Shown one piece after another: positions 17,404-25,586 of a stretch of DNA of 64,000 nt. Made by a program: the position numbers and the translations under genes. The notes under the pieces were generated by a model, which was given only the letters and a program-made list of their open reading frames with translations, searched no databases and was not told the origin of the DNA. Each line of letters begins with the position of its first letter. Position 1 is the stretch's first letter. The DNA is from a virus, in the IMG/VR virus record IMGVR_UViG_3300027872_000004, positions 1-64,000 of that record, one strand, 5' to 3'.

Positions 17404-18470
17404 CAGTCAATTCCTTCTATATACGACTCAACGTGCGATGGGTCTTCAGGATCCATCCCGAAAATCCTCATGTTCGCAATCCTGGCTCTACTGAGTGTCT
17501 TGGTTTTCTTCGCCACTCGCTTCTTCCTTGATCGACCGATCCCAGATTCATCACCGACAGACACCGGACTTCTCCTGCGCCGGCCAGCTTTCTTCTTGCT
17601 CCGTGCGGCCTTTCGACGAGATCTCTTTGATGGAACATCCTCGAACTCACCTTCCTTATCCTCGTCGAGATCTTCTTCCTCCTCCTCGTCAAGATCCTCC
17701 ATGGTCATCTCGACCACACCTGGATACTTCTTCTCCACCAGGGTCTCAAGCTGCTCGTAGAACTCGTCATCAGAGGGGCGATAGCCTTTTTTCTGCAAGG
17801 CCATGTCTGCTCTCCGAACGTATCCCCTGATATGGGCATAGTCCGGGTCGTCCCACCAATCCTGTTCGTCGATCCATTCTTGAGCCCTGGGAATCAGCGT
17901 CACAGGCTGATCATCCAGGTCATCCGGTTCTTCGTGTTGGGCTTCCAGCTCCGAACGCTTGACGCGCTTATCCGCTGTTACTTCGGCAAGCTCGGTCGTG
18001 AGTCTGATAACTTCCTTGCTATCGCCTTTCTCCATCTGCACTTCAATCGCAGCTTCCAGCTCCACGATCTTGTCAGCGAACTCACCTTCGAGTGCATCGG
18101 TCTTTCCAGACCGTTCAAGCTCATCGATGCGCTTCTCCAGCTTGGAGATAGTCGCGCCGGCTTCATCCTTTGCTTCGGCTATTGATCGAGTTGCTTTTCT
18201 CTGAACATCCAACAGGCGCTTCCGCATCGCCCTGGTCATCTTGACCGGATCGTACTCCGTGTCGTCATCGTCCAGATCTTTTCCCAGGATCTCCGTATCG
18301 TCCTGTTCATCATCGGCTTCATTGCCGCTTTTGTCGTCATGACGCTCGCTCTCGGTTAAATCCTCATCTTCGAGCCCGAGCTGACCGAGTATGTTTCCTG
18401 GTACCGGATCTTCATTCCTTCGCAGATCCTCGAAATCATATTCGATCTTATCCTGTTGCTTGTTAGCCAT
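17403..18470 (-). CDS. Scaffolding-like protein
   Basis: 355 residues, very acidic in the first 110 and around residues 250-280, with a long helical segment between ~95 and 180 ('KLEKRIDELERSGKTDALEG') that reads as a coiled coil. A basic C-terminal third contains 'KRSRRKAARSKKKAGRRRR'. Acidic helical proteins with basic tails encoded just before the coat gene act as internal scaffolds that contact the capsid through the tail. No protease motif is visible. The position and composition, not homology, support this call. Confidence 0.6.
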   Translation of the reverse strand: MANKQQDKIEYDFEDLRRNEDPVPGNILGQLGLEDEDLTESERHDDKSGNEADDEQDDTEILGKDLDDDDTEYDPVKMTRAMRKRLLDVQRKATRSIAEAKDEAGATISKLEKRIDELERSGKTDALEGEFADKIVELEAAIEVQMEKGDSKEVIRLTTELAEVTADKRVKRSELEAQHEEPDDLDDQPVTLIPRAQEWIDEQDWWDDPDYAHIRGYVRRADMALQKKGYRPSDDEFYEQLETLVEKKYPGVVEMTMEDLDEEEEEDLDEDKEGEFEDVPSKRSRRKAARSKKKAGRRRRSPVSVGDESGIGRSRKKRVAKKTKTLSRARIANMRIFGMDPEDPSHVESYIEGID

Positions 18471-18545
18471 CCTTCGCTCTCCATAATCCGCAACAGATTT
18501 TCGTCGTTGATTGTACTCGTTAGCCGTTCGTTGGCAATTCCCTCG

Positions 18546-18971
18546 TTACATCCACATGCAGTCGAACACTTCTGGATGTTTGACTACGCCGATGATTTGC
18601 GTGTCGGACAAGACCACCCAGAGAGTGTCATCCATGGTCCGAAACTTTTCACCGTCATGTTTTCCGAACTGAACCCAGTCGCCAACCTTGCACTTCTTCG
18701 CTTTCGACAAGTCAAGTCCGGATCGAGTAACCGCTTGATAACAAAGCGGTCCCATCGCTCTGACCATGCCAATGTAATTCGAGAACTCCTTGTTCTCCCT
18801 ATACTCCTTCGGCATGGCAATGCCGCCCTCTGACATCTCTGGCGGCTCTGGAATCTGCACCGCAATGCGCCACAGATCCACCTCGGTCGGATACTCCTTC
18901 GCTTCAAACCCTTCCAGCAAATTCGGGATCCGTTCCTCGATTTGCGCTACTTCCTGTTCCGCGTCAGTCAT
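18546..18971 (-). CDS. GroES-like co-chaperonin
   Basis: 141 residues. An N-terminal extension of ~30 precedes a Cpn10-like fold. 'WRIAVQIPEPPEMSEGGIAMP' (residues 34-54) matches the first strands and mobile loop of GroES, including the GGI-hydrophobic tripeptide that docks into GroEL. Later 'KVGDWVQFGKH' and 'LSDTQIIGVV' match the 'GD-VLF' and 'D-IL' strands near the family end. The role would be folding of capsid proteins with host GroEL, as with T4 gp31. Its place just upstream of scaffold and capsid genes fits that. Confidence 0.8.
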   Translation of the reverse strand: MTDAEQEVAQIEERIPNLLEGFEAKEYPTEVDLWRIAVQIPEPPEMSEGGIAMPKEYRENKEFSNYIGMVRAMGPLCYQAVTRSGLDLSKAKKCKVGDWVQFGKHDGEKFRTMDDTLWVVLSDTQIIGVVKHPEVFDCMWM

Positions 18972-19164
18972 CTTCCGCTTCCTCTCCTTCGACTTGCTGT
19001 AAAAACTCGCGAGTCAAATCCTGAATCCACCTCAGCTCCTGGTTCTTTCCAACCAGGCGATTGTACTGCTCAATACCAGCACCCTTGTCCATGTGGACGT
19101 GATTTTCAGTAACCCGCGCCTTTGTCCTATTCAGGATCAGTTCTGCCATCCTCAGTGCAGACAT
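18964..19164 (-). CDS. Small helical protein
   Basis: 66 residues (MSALRMAELILNRTKARV...), helical with an acidic end. The stop overlaps the co-chaperonin start by 8 bases, so both are probably co-translated. No recognised family; possibly a partner of the neighbouring assembly proteins. Confidence 0.55.
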   Translation of the reverse strand: MSALRMAELILNRTKARVTENHVHMDKGAGIEQYNRLVGKNQELRWIQDLTREFLQQVEGEEAEDD

Positions 19165-19194
19165 TTCCTTCTCCGCTTTGCGTGGTGTTGTCGG

Positions 19195-19359
19195 TTAGCG
19201 GCCCTCGCCGGTCCCTGTCCGCTGGTGCTTACCCATTGCACCACTGGCTTTCGGGGTTACCTTGCCCATGCCCATGGTGCTTCTAGCAACACCGCCCTTT
19301 TTGTGCGGCTTCTTGGTCATGTGACGCTGGCCGGCAGGTTTTGAGCCTCCGGTATGCAT
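19195..19359 (-). CDS. Small basic protein, paralogue of next gene
   Basis: 54 residues read directly from the sequence: it starts MHTGGSKPAGQRHMTKK and ends with SGAMGKHQRTGTGEGR. The ending repeats the SGAMGKHQ-x-TG motif of the gene immediately upstream, so the two look like a diverged tandem duplication. Its ATG overlaps the preceding stop (TGATG), giving translational coupling. Gly/Lys-rich and probably disordered. Confidence 0.6.
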   Translation of the reverse strand: MHTGGSKPAGQRHMTKKPHKKGGVARSTMGMGKVTPKASGAMGKHQRTGTGEGR

Positions 19360-19532
19360 CAGTAGCTGCCTTTACCGCTCGCACCTTCAGAACCACTACC
19401 GGTGCTTTGGTGCTTGCCCATCGCTCCGGAAACGTGATGCTGCCCCTTCTTACCAGGGCTGCCGACCTTGCTGGCACTTCGACTAGCAGTTTTGTCGGCT
19501 TTAGGTTTCGGCGGTGCTTGGTACGTAGTCAT
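19359..19532 (-). CDS. Small basic protein, SGAMGKHQ motif
   Basis: 57 residues from ATG 19532, chosen because GAGGAG lies 7 bases upstream; an earlier in-frame start at 19547 lacks this. Lys, Ser and Gly dominate (KPKADKTASRSASKVGS) and the motif SGAMGKHQSTGSG is shared with the downstream gene. Possibly a nucleic acid-binding or minor virion peptide; function unknown. Confidence 0.6.
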   Translation of the reverse strand: MTTYQAPPKPKADKTASRSASKVGSPGKKGQHHVSGAMGKHQSTGSGSEGASGKGSY

Positions 19533-19582
19533 GATCGATCTCCTCACACCTGCTCCAGACTTATGGCCCTGGAGCGTAGCCG

Positions 19583-19807
19583 TTACGATTTGTCAGCCTC
19601 GGCCGCGATCACTCGCATACGAAACTGAGATTGTGCTTGTCCGCCCAAGTATAACCGCGAGATCAATCTAAGCAAGGATCGAAATCCCATGTTCAGTTCC
19701 TTCGCTGAGTTGGCAAACTTGCGTGGCGGAATATCACCCGCTTTGACGCCCTGGTTAAACAGGAACGCTCTCGCAGCTCGGACCTCTTTAGGACTTGCTA
19801 CTGGCAC
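19583..19807 (-). CDS. Small protein after portal
   Basis: About 74 residues if started at GTG 19807 (VPVASPKEVRAARAFLF), with AAGAAGAAA as a possible ribosome site. An upstream in-frame start at 19849 would lie deeper in portal. The frame overlaps the last ~20 bases of portal, which suggests coupling. The protein is helical and basic with 'SLLRLISRLYLGGQ'. Unknown function; sequence type is seen near podophage portals. Confidence 0.55.
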   Translation of the reverse strand: MPVASPKEVRAARAFLFNQGVKAGDIPPRKFANSAKELNMGFRSLLRLISRLYLGGQAQSQFRMRVIAAEADKS

Positions 19808-22289
19808 GTTTCTTCTTCCGCTTCTTGCTGCTGGTGCTTGTCGGCACACTCACTGGGCCCTTGCCAAAAGTGGCCTGGGCCCTAGCCTTCCGATCCAGGC
19901 GGCGAACCTCGGCTGTTGATTCTCGATCCTTGCGCTTGTCTTCGAGTTTCGATTCTCGATCCTTGCGCTTTTGCTCTGCCTCTGACTCCTCCTCCTCGCG
20001 CTCGATGCCGGCCGCACTCTCTGCCCGACCGCGTTCAATCTTCGCGATAACCTCAGCATCACGCTCATCGTCCTCGCGTTGCCGCTCATCCTGTTCAGCT
20101 TGTTCTTCAGGGCTCGGGGCTGGCGGTGGCGGAGGTCTGAGCTTCTTGGCCACTGCCTGGCTGATCAGTTGCTCCAGTTCTTCTGGCAGATCCTCGTTGT
20201 CCTCGGGATTGTCCAGGTCAATGTATGGGAGTTGCGTACCCAACTGGGCCTCGATCTGCTGCCGATACAAGTACGCCTTATGCTCCATCATGTGCGCCTG
20301 GATCACTGGTTCCATGGCGGAGAACATCTCGGCATTCTCGCCGGCCATCTGCTGGGCGAAGTTCATATGCACGGCGATGTGAGCTTCGTGTTCCTGGTTC
20401 GGATAGGCGACCGCACCTGCGCCAACCATGAATCCCATGTTCTCGCTCACTGGATCCAGCGGCGCATCTTTCTCATCTGGCATGAGCTGATCGATGTCGG
20501 GGATGCGCAGAGCTTCAAACATTCGACGATGGATCTTCCTGCGCACCTTCTTCGGGTACAGCTCTGGATCGCTAGTGACCATCTCCATAACAGCCTGGTT
20601 CTGCGCGATACGCTGCACACTCGACCAGATGTTCGGATCCGACACCGGGATGATATCGACTCGACCATCGAAGTCCTGCTTGAGAATCTTGCGCTCCTCG
20701 CCCTGGACCTCGTAGGGATACTCGTCCACGTCCATGAACTCGTAGTTCAGCATGGACATCATCTTGAACTCTTGCCTGGCAGCGACGTGCATGCGCTTAT
20801 GGATGCCAGAGAAAACCTTCGAGCCCTGTTCGATCAAGGCCAGTGTCGTACCCACCGGGCCAGTGTTGGAGGCGTCACCGACCATGTTCTCGGTGGTGGT
20901 CGCGAAGCGCCGGCCCTCCTCTACCAAGGTCGTGACCAATGTTGCCAGGGCAGTCGATGGCTCCTTCACTGGCAGGTTGAAGAAAGCCTTCTCCAACTCG
21001 TCGGCCGACATATCGACATCGATCCATTCACCAGGAGTAAAGCGTATCTCCCCGGCGATCTTCGCTTCTTTCGACTTGAACCCACCTTGTAAGTTTGCCA
21101 CTGCTGCGCTGTCGAGTAGGGCACGGATGCCGCCACTGGCTGCTTTCGCTAGTGAGCCAATTATGTGTAGAAGTCCAAAACCGTAAAAGCCAAGGCCAGG
21201 GAGATACTTGTAATGAGTGAACCAGATGCGTTTCTGCATCGTGTCGTCATCGTGTTTCCAGTTGCGCCGTACTGCCATGACCTCGCGAGACTCTGCCTCC
21301 ACCGTGACGATGTACGGAGGCGCGATGTCTGAGTCTTCATCCCAGGGCATGCGGTAATCGATGTGGTATTCCAGCATCGTGTAGATCGTGTCGTCGTAAT
21401 GCTGCTGCGGACTGCGATCGTCGGCCACGTCCTCCATGTCGTATCGGGAGAAACTGACATTCTTATCAACCAGGATCTGTGGTGTCGGCACCAGCCTGGC
21501 ATCCTCAATGAAAGAGCCCGCCACCTGGGCCCGGTAGACATCATTCTCCGGCATCTCGTACTTGTGGCAGTACCGAGGAGCATTCCGCAACGTCCTGGCA
21601 TGGTAAGGAACGATGAAGTCCTCGGCTGTGACGAACCTGCTGGTTGTCATACCGGTGATGGGATCGATATAGACCTTCTTGAAGGCCGAGCCAGACATCG
21701 GCAGGTAGAACAGCATCTGATCCGTGGACCAGAAATACTCCTCGTCTGCCTCAGTCATCTGGTAGTTCATGTAATCGGCTAGGCGCTCGCCTTGTTCTAC
21801 CCTCTCATCGGTCGCCTCTCCCATGATGAATGCCTTCACCGGGCCCTGGGGCGGGAACATTTCTTCGATCGCCCTGGCCTGGAACTGGGTCATGGCCTCG
21901 GCAATTAGTGGGTGCTGGACTGTACTGGCGCCAGCGAATGGTACGTCAGAAGCGGGTGTGTCTCGCAGGCCGAGTAGCTCAAGGCCATCACGGAGACGCT
22001 CGAAGTGTTCCTCACGGACCTGCTCATCGATCTCGTAGTACTCGATCAGCTCATCCGCAATGAGAATGCGTTCTTGTGGAGTCAGTTCTTCGGCTAAGTT
22101 CTCGTTCCAACCTTCAGGAGTCGCATCCTCATGGTCGATGTCCGCGTAGCCTTCCATCTCGTCCTTGGGGATGATCGAGATGGTGCCATCTTCGTTGTGC
22201 CTGATGACGTTCTTCTCGGTAACCTGCTCGGTTTCCGTGAAGGTCGGCATCGGCTTCATCGTGGAAAGTAGATCTGCTCGAACTGCCAT
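19788..22289 (-). CDS. Portal protein
   Basis: 833 residues, the dodecameric ring through which DNA enters and leaves the capsid. Supporting sequence: an acidic N-terminus, 'VPFAGASTVQHPLIAEAMTQ', 'KAFIMGEATDERVEQGERLAD', 'FYLPMSGSAFKKVYIDPITG' and 'EDFIVPYHARTLRNAPRYCH', which together are characteristic of large podophage portals. The last 150 residues form a long charged coiled coil (barrel-like crown) ending in basic 'SSKKRKKKRASSKS'. It lies between terminase and scaffold genes, the normal order. Longer than P22 portal by about 100 residues. Confidence 0.85.
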   Translation of the reverse strand: MAVRADLLSTMKPMPTFTETEQVTEKNVIRHNEDGTISIIPKDEMEGYADIDHEDATPEGWNENLAEELTPQERILIADELIEYYEIDEQVREEHFERLRDGLELLGLRDTPASDVPFAGASTVQHPLIAEAMTQFQARAIEEMFPPQGPVKAFIMGEATDERVEQGERLADYMNYQMTEADEEYFWSTDQMLFYLPMSGSAFKKVYIDPITGMTTSRFVTAEDFIVPYHARTLRNAPRYCHKYEMPENDVYRAQVAGSFIEDARLVPTPQILVDKNVSFSRYDMEDVADDRSPQQHYDDTIYTMLEYHIDYRMPWDEDSDIAPPYIVTVEAESREVMAVRRNWKHDDDTMQKRIWFTHYKYLPGLGFYGFGLLHIIGSLAKAASGGIRALLDSAAVANLQGGFKSKEAKIAGEIRFTPGEWIDVDMSADELEKAFFNLPVKEPSTALATLVTTLVEEGRRFATTTENMVGDASNTGPVGTTLALIEQGSKVFSGIHKRMHVAARQEFKMMSMLNYEFMDVDEYPYEVQGEERKILKQDFDGRVDIIPVSDPNIWSSVQRIAQNQAVMEMVTSDPELYPKKVRRKIHRRMFEALRIPDIDQLMPDEKDAPLDPVSENMGFMVGAGAVAYPNQEHEAHIAVHMNFAQQMAGENAEMFSAMEPVIQAHMMEHKAYLYRQQIEAQLGTQLPYIDLDNPEDNEDLPEELEQLISQAVAKKLRPPPPPAPSPEEQAEQDERQREDDERDAEVIAKIERGRAESAAGIEREEEESEAEQKRKDRESKLEDKRKDRESTAEVRRLDRKARAQATFGKGPVSVPTSTSSKKRKKKRASSKS

Positions 22290-22353
22290 GATGGCCTTAT
22301 CTCCGTGGGCGGCGAAGATGCTGAGAGTCTAATGCGTCGTTACAGCGTTGTCA

Positions 22354-22896
22354 TCACTTCATCCGAAAGACCCAACCGAGCGATGGATAGTCAAGTCCGC
22401 CGTTACTCTCGGAACTGCCTCCGGTGCTGTTGTGTTCCCACAGGATCTGATCGGGCATGAATGCCCACCACCTCTCTGGAGTGTGCACCCCGAGGTGCAA
22501 CGCAAAGGTCAGGTTGCTGTCCCAAGCTGGGCCCTGGTTCTTCCAATAGGCGCCACCAAGACCGATCTCGAACCAGCTCACCTGGATCACACGCTTCACA
22601 TGGATGCCGATGTTGGTCGAGCCGTTACCTCGTGGACAGTCCAACTGATCGCGGCATTGCAACTCAGTGTAGATCCCAATGCCAACATCGTACTTGCCCT
22701 GGAATCGCTCAACCAGTGATAGGGCTGAGCCGTTGTACTTGTTACCGGCGACGAACATGGTCTCCGGCGCCAATCGCATGATGGTCTCTGATGCGCCGGC
22801 ATCTTCGTGCAAGAGCGCCCAGACCCACAACGCGAGAAACGCAAGGATCACCCAGGTCGTTGTCTTCTTCAGATTAACTCCACGCCACTCTTTCAT
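22354..22896 (-). CDS. Exported PagL-like (lipid A deacylase-type) protein
   Basis: 180 residues with a signal/anchor segment at 11-29 (KTTTWVILAFLALWVWALL), alternating beta-strands, and a C-terminal strand ending in an aromatic-rich tail. Near the end, H155-N-S157 followed by a Gly/Ser loop, 'NGGLDYPSLGWVFRM' and D169 at H+14, resembles the PagL signature (His-x-Ser-Asn... with an acid at H+14). PagL is an outer-membrane lipid A 3-O-deacylase. Differences: Thr replaces Asn after Ser, Asp replaces Glu. A phage copy could alter LPS to block superinfection; that is inference. SD is AGAGGA, 8 bases upstream. Confidence 0.55.
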   Translation of the reverse strand: MKEWRGVNLKKTTTWVILAFLALWVWALLHEDAGASETIMRLAPETMFVAGNKYNGSALSLVERFQGKYDVGIGIYTELQCRDQLDCPRGNGSTNIGIHVKRVIQVSWFEIGLGGAYWKNQGPAWDSNLTFALHLGVHTPERWWAFMPDQILWEHNSTGGSSESNGGLDYPSLGWVFRMK

Positions 22897-23018
22897 TTGC
22901 GGTTCCTCTTTCTGGCCTTCCTTGAAAGTTTGTTCCGCTTGCGACTCTGCGACCGCTTTTTCACGAACCAGGGTTCGGGTAATCCGATGTCCCTGGTTCG
23001 TGATCCTTTATTGGACAT
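22893..23018 (-). CDS. Very basic 41-residue peptide
   Basis: Read from the sequence: MSNKGSRTRDIGLPEPWFV followed by a C-terminus of Lys/Arg clusters (KKRSQSRKRNKLSRKARKR). It is coupled on both sides: its ATG overlaps the upstream stop as TGATG, and its own stop overlaps the PagL-like start as ATGA. Probably nucleic acid-binding or membrane-surface binding; function unknown. Confidence 0.5.
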   Translation of the reverse strand: MSNKGSRTRDIGLPEPWFVKKRSQSRKRNKLSRKARKRNRK

Positions 23019-23170
23019 CAGCCGCTGATTTTGTTCTTGGCCCAGGTGTATGAGCCGACCGCTCCCTTGATAATGCCTGCGCCTACTTTGCTCAGGCTCG
23101 GGAACAGATTCACCAGCACCAGTGCTGCGCCAAATCCTACCGATAGATCGTACAGTTCAAGACCAAGCAT
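23018..23170 (-). CDS. Small membrane protein (50 aa)
   Basis: Read from the sequence: MLGLELYDLSVGFGAALVLVN... with one hydrophobic segment at residues ~10-28 and a second weakly hydrophobic stretch (KVGAGIIKGAVGSYTW). GGAG lies 6 bases before the ATG. It resembles small holin-like or membrane-anchored phage peptides but lies in the packaging region rather than the lysis cassette. Function unknown. Confidence 0.5.
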   Translation of the reverse strand: MLGLELYDLSVGFGAALVLVNLFPSLSKVGAGIIKGAVGSYTWAKNKISG

Positions 23171-23208
23171 AATGCTCTCCTCAGAGGCGGCAGCCGAATG
23201 CTACATCA

Positions 23209-23475
23209 TCAGTCATCTCCGTGAAAGTCTCCGAAGTACCGTTTGTTGAGCCAGCTATTGAACCATCGCTGCATCCACAGGATGTCACGCTTCTCCATGT
23301 CCGACCAGGCACAGTCGAGAGTATAGCTGTCTTCTTCCTCGTCGCGATCATTGGTGATGATAATCACGTCAGTAATGTCGCCGCGCTCTGCCATCTGAAG
23401 AACGCGCCTCAATGTCCGCTCGGCGTCGTACTTGCCGGTCGGCAGATCCTTTACGTTGTCAAGGTTACGCGCCAT
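23209..23475 (-). CDS. Small acidic protein after TerL
   Basis: 88 residues from ATG 23475 (MARNLDNVKDLPTGKYDAE). The start is nested in the end of terL (last four TerL codons), a typical coupled arrangement. Contains 'RTLRRVLQMAERGDITDVIII' and a Trp-rich C-terminus (DILWMQRWFNSWLNKRYFGD). Likely alpha/beta. Family not recognised; the coupling to terL suggests a packaging-linked role. Confidence 0.6.
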   Translation of the reverse strand: MARNLDNVKDLPTGKYDAERTLRRVLQMAERGDITDVIIITNDRDEEEDSYTLDCAWSDMEKRDILWMQRWFNSWLNKRYFGDFHGDD

Positions 23476-25060
23476 AGAACTTCCTCGGTGGCAGTTTGAA
23501 TAACGACAGCTCGTCATCCTTTTCGTCGTCTGGTAATTCTATCAATCCCATGCGGCGGATGTAGGCCAGCAGCATCACCACGCAGTCCACCAGGTCATCG
23601 TGATCGCCGGTCGGGAACTTGGCGCACTGATTGATGACCTCGTAGGCCCAGTTCCTGGGGATGTACCAGAGCCGGCCATCCTTCATGATCTGCGCGACCA
23701 TGTGGGCCCTGAAGATCTTGTCCTTGCTGCCTGGATCCACTGCCCTGGTCGAGATGCCGGCCCTGCGAAGCTCCTGTCTCAGTGAGTGCCCGCTGGCCTT
23801 CTTCTCGATCAAGGTCCAGTCAGGATGGTACTCGACGTTATGGCCGATCGCCTCGGTCTTCAGGTCGGGGAACTCCAGGCGCTCATTCATGCGCTCGATC
23901 AGCAGTGCATGAACCTCGGTGTCCTGCTCCCGGCCGCTGGGCGAGTACTCGAACAGGCCGGCTGTGATCCTGGCGGAGAAGTCATGTTCCTCCTCGGTCT
24001 CGAACGCGGTGTCATAGATCGAAATGACCTCGAAGAACTCTGGGTGTGGCATCGGCTTCCCGGCCTGCGGGTGATCCTCGGGGAAACACCACTGGCGCCA
24101 CCACTTCTTCTTCAGGATCAGGCCACCACCTGATGTCGGGTCTTGGTCGAACTGGGCTGAGTAGTCCCGCTTCGCCATGGCCTTAACTTCCGCATCACGC
24201 TCATCCTTGCCGAAGCGTTGCGGGTTCAGCATCTCGCCTTTCTTCTTCCTGGGATCCTCGAATATCGGGCCCTTGTCTACCTGGTGCCCCTTGCCCTTAT
24301 TGAAGAACGTGACGCAGTGCCTGGGTGGATCGTAGGACATCGGCAGCATCAGGACTTCCCACCGCTCGTCCTCGGTAGCGAGGATGTGGCCGAACAGATC
24401 TGCATCGTGAGATCGCTGTCCGATCAAGATCTTCTGCCCGGTGGTTGGGTCATTGAGGCGTGACCGCAGAGAGTTGTCCCAGGCAGATAAGGTCGAGTAT
24501 CGCATCTTATCCGAATACACGTCCTTCATGTTGTGAGGGTCATCTATGCAGAGCTTATCGCCTCCCTCGCCTGTGGCCTTGCCCAGCATCGAGGTCGAGA
24601 TCCGGTGCCCGCCATGGTTGTTTACGTAGCGGTGCTTCCTGTTGTCGGCCGGGTCCAGGTAGAAGGCATCGCCGTATCGCTCGCGGAACCAGGCTGACTC
24701 GATCAGGCGCCTGGACTTGACCGCATCACGTATCGCCAGCTCCTGGGAGTAAGAGGCGCACAGGAACTGCACCGTTGGATCCAGGAGCCACTCCCACACT
24801 GGCCACAGCACACTGCCAACCAGGCTCTTGGTCTGCCTGGGTGGAATGTTGATCATCAGGTTGCGGATGTCACCGAACGTGACGTAGGCCAGGTGATCGC
24901 AGATGGCATCGAGGTGCCAGTTGTTCTTGAATGTCTTGGGCTCGACCAGTGGCCAGCCAGCCTTGACGAACTGCCTCAGATCTCGACGATAGAACTCAGC
25001 CTGTGCCTGGGTGAGCTGCTTCTGGACTGCTTCCTGGACTTGTAAGGCTTCCGCTGCCAC
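23465..25060 (-). CDS. terL: Terminase large subunit
   Basis: 531 residues, the DNA-packaging motor with ATPase and headful or cos nuclease activity. Walker A-like site NIPPRQTKS (71-79), Walker B around 'DKLCIDDPH' (167-175) and the adenine-side 'WHLDAICDHLAYV' precede a nuclease domain. In that domain D349 in 'ISIYDTAFE', 'EKKASGHSLRQELR' (418-431) and 'TGDHDDLVDCVVMLL' (484-497) supply the metal-binding acids. All expected motifs are present and length is normal. It is separated from the small subunit by about 8 kb. Confidence 0.95.
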   Translation of the reverse strand: MAAEALQVQEAVQKQLTQAQAEFYRRDLRQFVKAGWPLVEPKTFKNNWHLDAICDHLAYVTFGDIRNLMINIPPRQTKSLVGSVLWPVWEWLLDPTVQFLCASYSQELAIRDAVKSRRLIESAWFRERYGDAFYLDPADNRKHRYVNNHGGHRISTSMLGKATGEGGDKLCIDDPHNMKDVYSDKMRYSTLSAWDNSLRSRLNDPTTGQKILIGQRSHDADLFGHILATEDERWEVLMLPMSYDPPRHCVTFFNKGKGHQVDKGPIFEDPRKKKGEMLNPQRFGKDERDAEVKAMAKRDYSAQFDQDPTSGGGLILKKKWWRQWCFPEDHPQAGKPMPHPEFFEVISIYDTAFETEEEHDFSARITAGLFEYSPSGREQDTEVHALLIERMNERLEFPDLKTEAIGHNVEYHPDWTLIEKKASGHSLRQELRRAGISTRAVDPGSKDKIFRAHMVAQIMKDGRLWYIPRNWAYEVINQCAKFPTGDHDDLVDCVVMLLAYIRRMGLIELPDDEKDDELSLFKLPPRKFYGA

Positions 25061-25072
25061 GTCATTCGCTCA

Positions 25073-25435
25073 TCACAGATTGCCGGCGCTGAGCCCCTTG
25101 TGCTTTGCCAGCATAGTGTTCCAGCACCACCGCTCGTTGACCAGGACAGCTCGACCTATCTCATCACCGGCAGCGGAGTACAAAATCTCAAAGGTGCCGA
25201 TCTCGACGACCTCATCACCTCCCTTGTTGCCTGTGAAACGCAGTCGATTGATGCTCGGTGGCCATTCAGTGAAGATGACGCCCAGTGGAACCGCTCGTTT
25301 CCCAACACGCAGGTAGACGTATGTATGCGGACGCATGATCGGCGCATGCTGGATGCATGGAGATTGGAAGATCTTCAGGATCGTCTGGCTCGCTTTGATC
25401 ATGTGCAATGCTCGAAGCTGCGGGCTCTCATCCAC
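25073..25435 (-). CDS. Unknown protein upstream of terL
   Basis: 120 residues. Beta-rich with 'YVYLRVGKRAVPLGVIFTEW' and 'DEVVEIGTFEILYSAAGDEI', basic isoelectric character. Its start lies 8 bases inside the end of the preceding small gene. No known family recognised. It is likely co-transcribed with terL. Confidence 0.5.
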   Translation of the reverse strand: MDESPQLRALHMIKASQTILKIFQSPCIQHAPIMRPHTYVYLRVGKRAVPLGVIFTEWPPSINRLRFTGNKGGDEVVEIGTFEILYSAAGDEIGRAVLVNERWCWNTMLAKHKGLSAGNL

Positions 25436-25586
25436 GTTTCTCGTCCTTTCGCCGGCTTACCTTGTGAGTGCCCTTGATGGTGCCCTTGTTCTGACTGGCG
25501 TAGAAGACAGACTCGCCCTTGTCAGAGCCGTACTGCTTCACCATGGCTCGTTTGATCTTCTCGCCCTTTGCTGTCAGTGGCATAGA
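25428..25586 (-). CDS. Small phage protein (MPLTAKGEKIKRAM type)
   Basis: 52 residues from ATG 25586. 'PLTAKGEKIKRAMVKQYGS' plus 'FYASQNKGTIKGTHK' is a pattern I recognise as a short conserved phage protein often encoded near packaging or lysis genes; its function is unknown. The start lies within the 3' end of the upstream gene in another frame, so the two genes overlap by 65 bases. Confidence 0.6.
   Translation of the reverse strand, partial: SMPLTAKGEKIKRAMVKQYGSDKGESVFYASQNKGTIKGTHKVSRRKDEKRG

Noticed and set aside
20079-21092. Plus-strand 337-codon ORF across portal
   Set aside because: Long antisense frame produced by biased third positions of the portal gene; composition (His/Leu-rich) is not protein-like and it lies inside a strong coding region.
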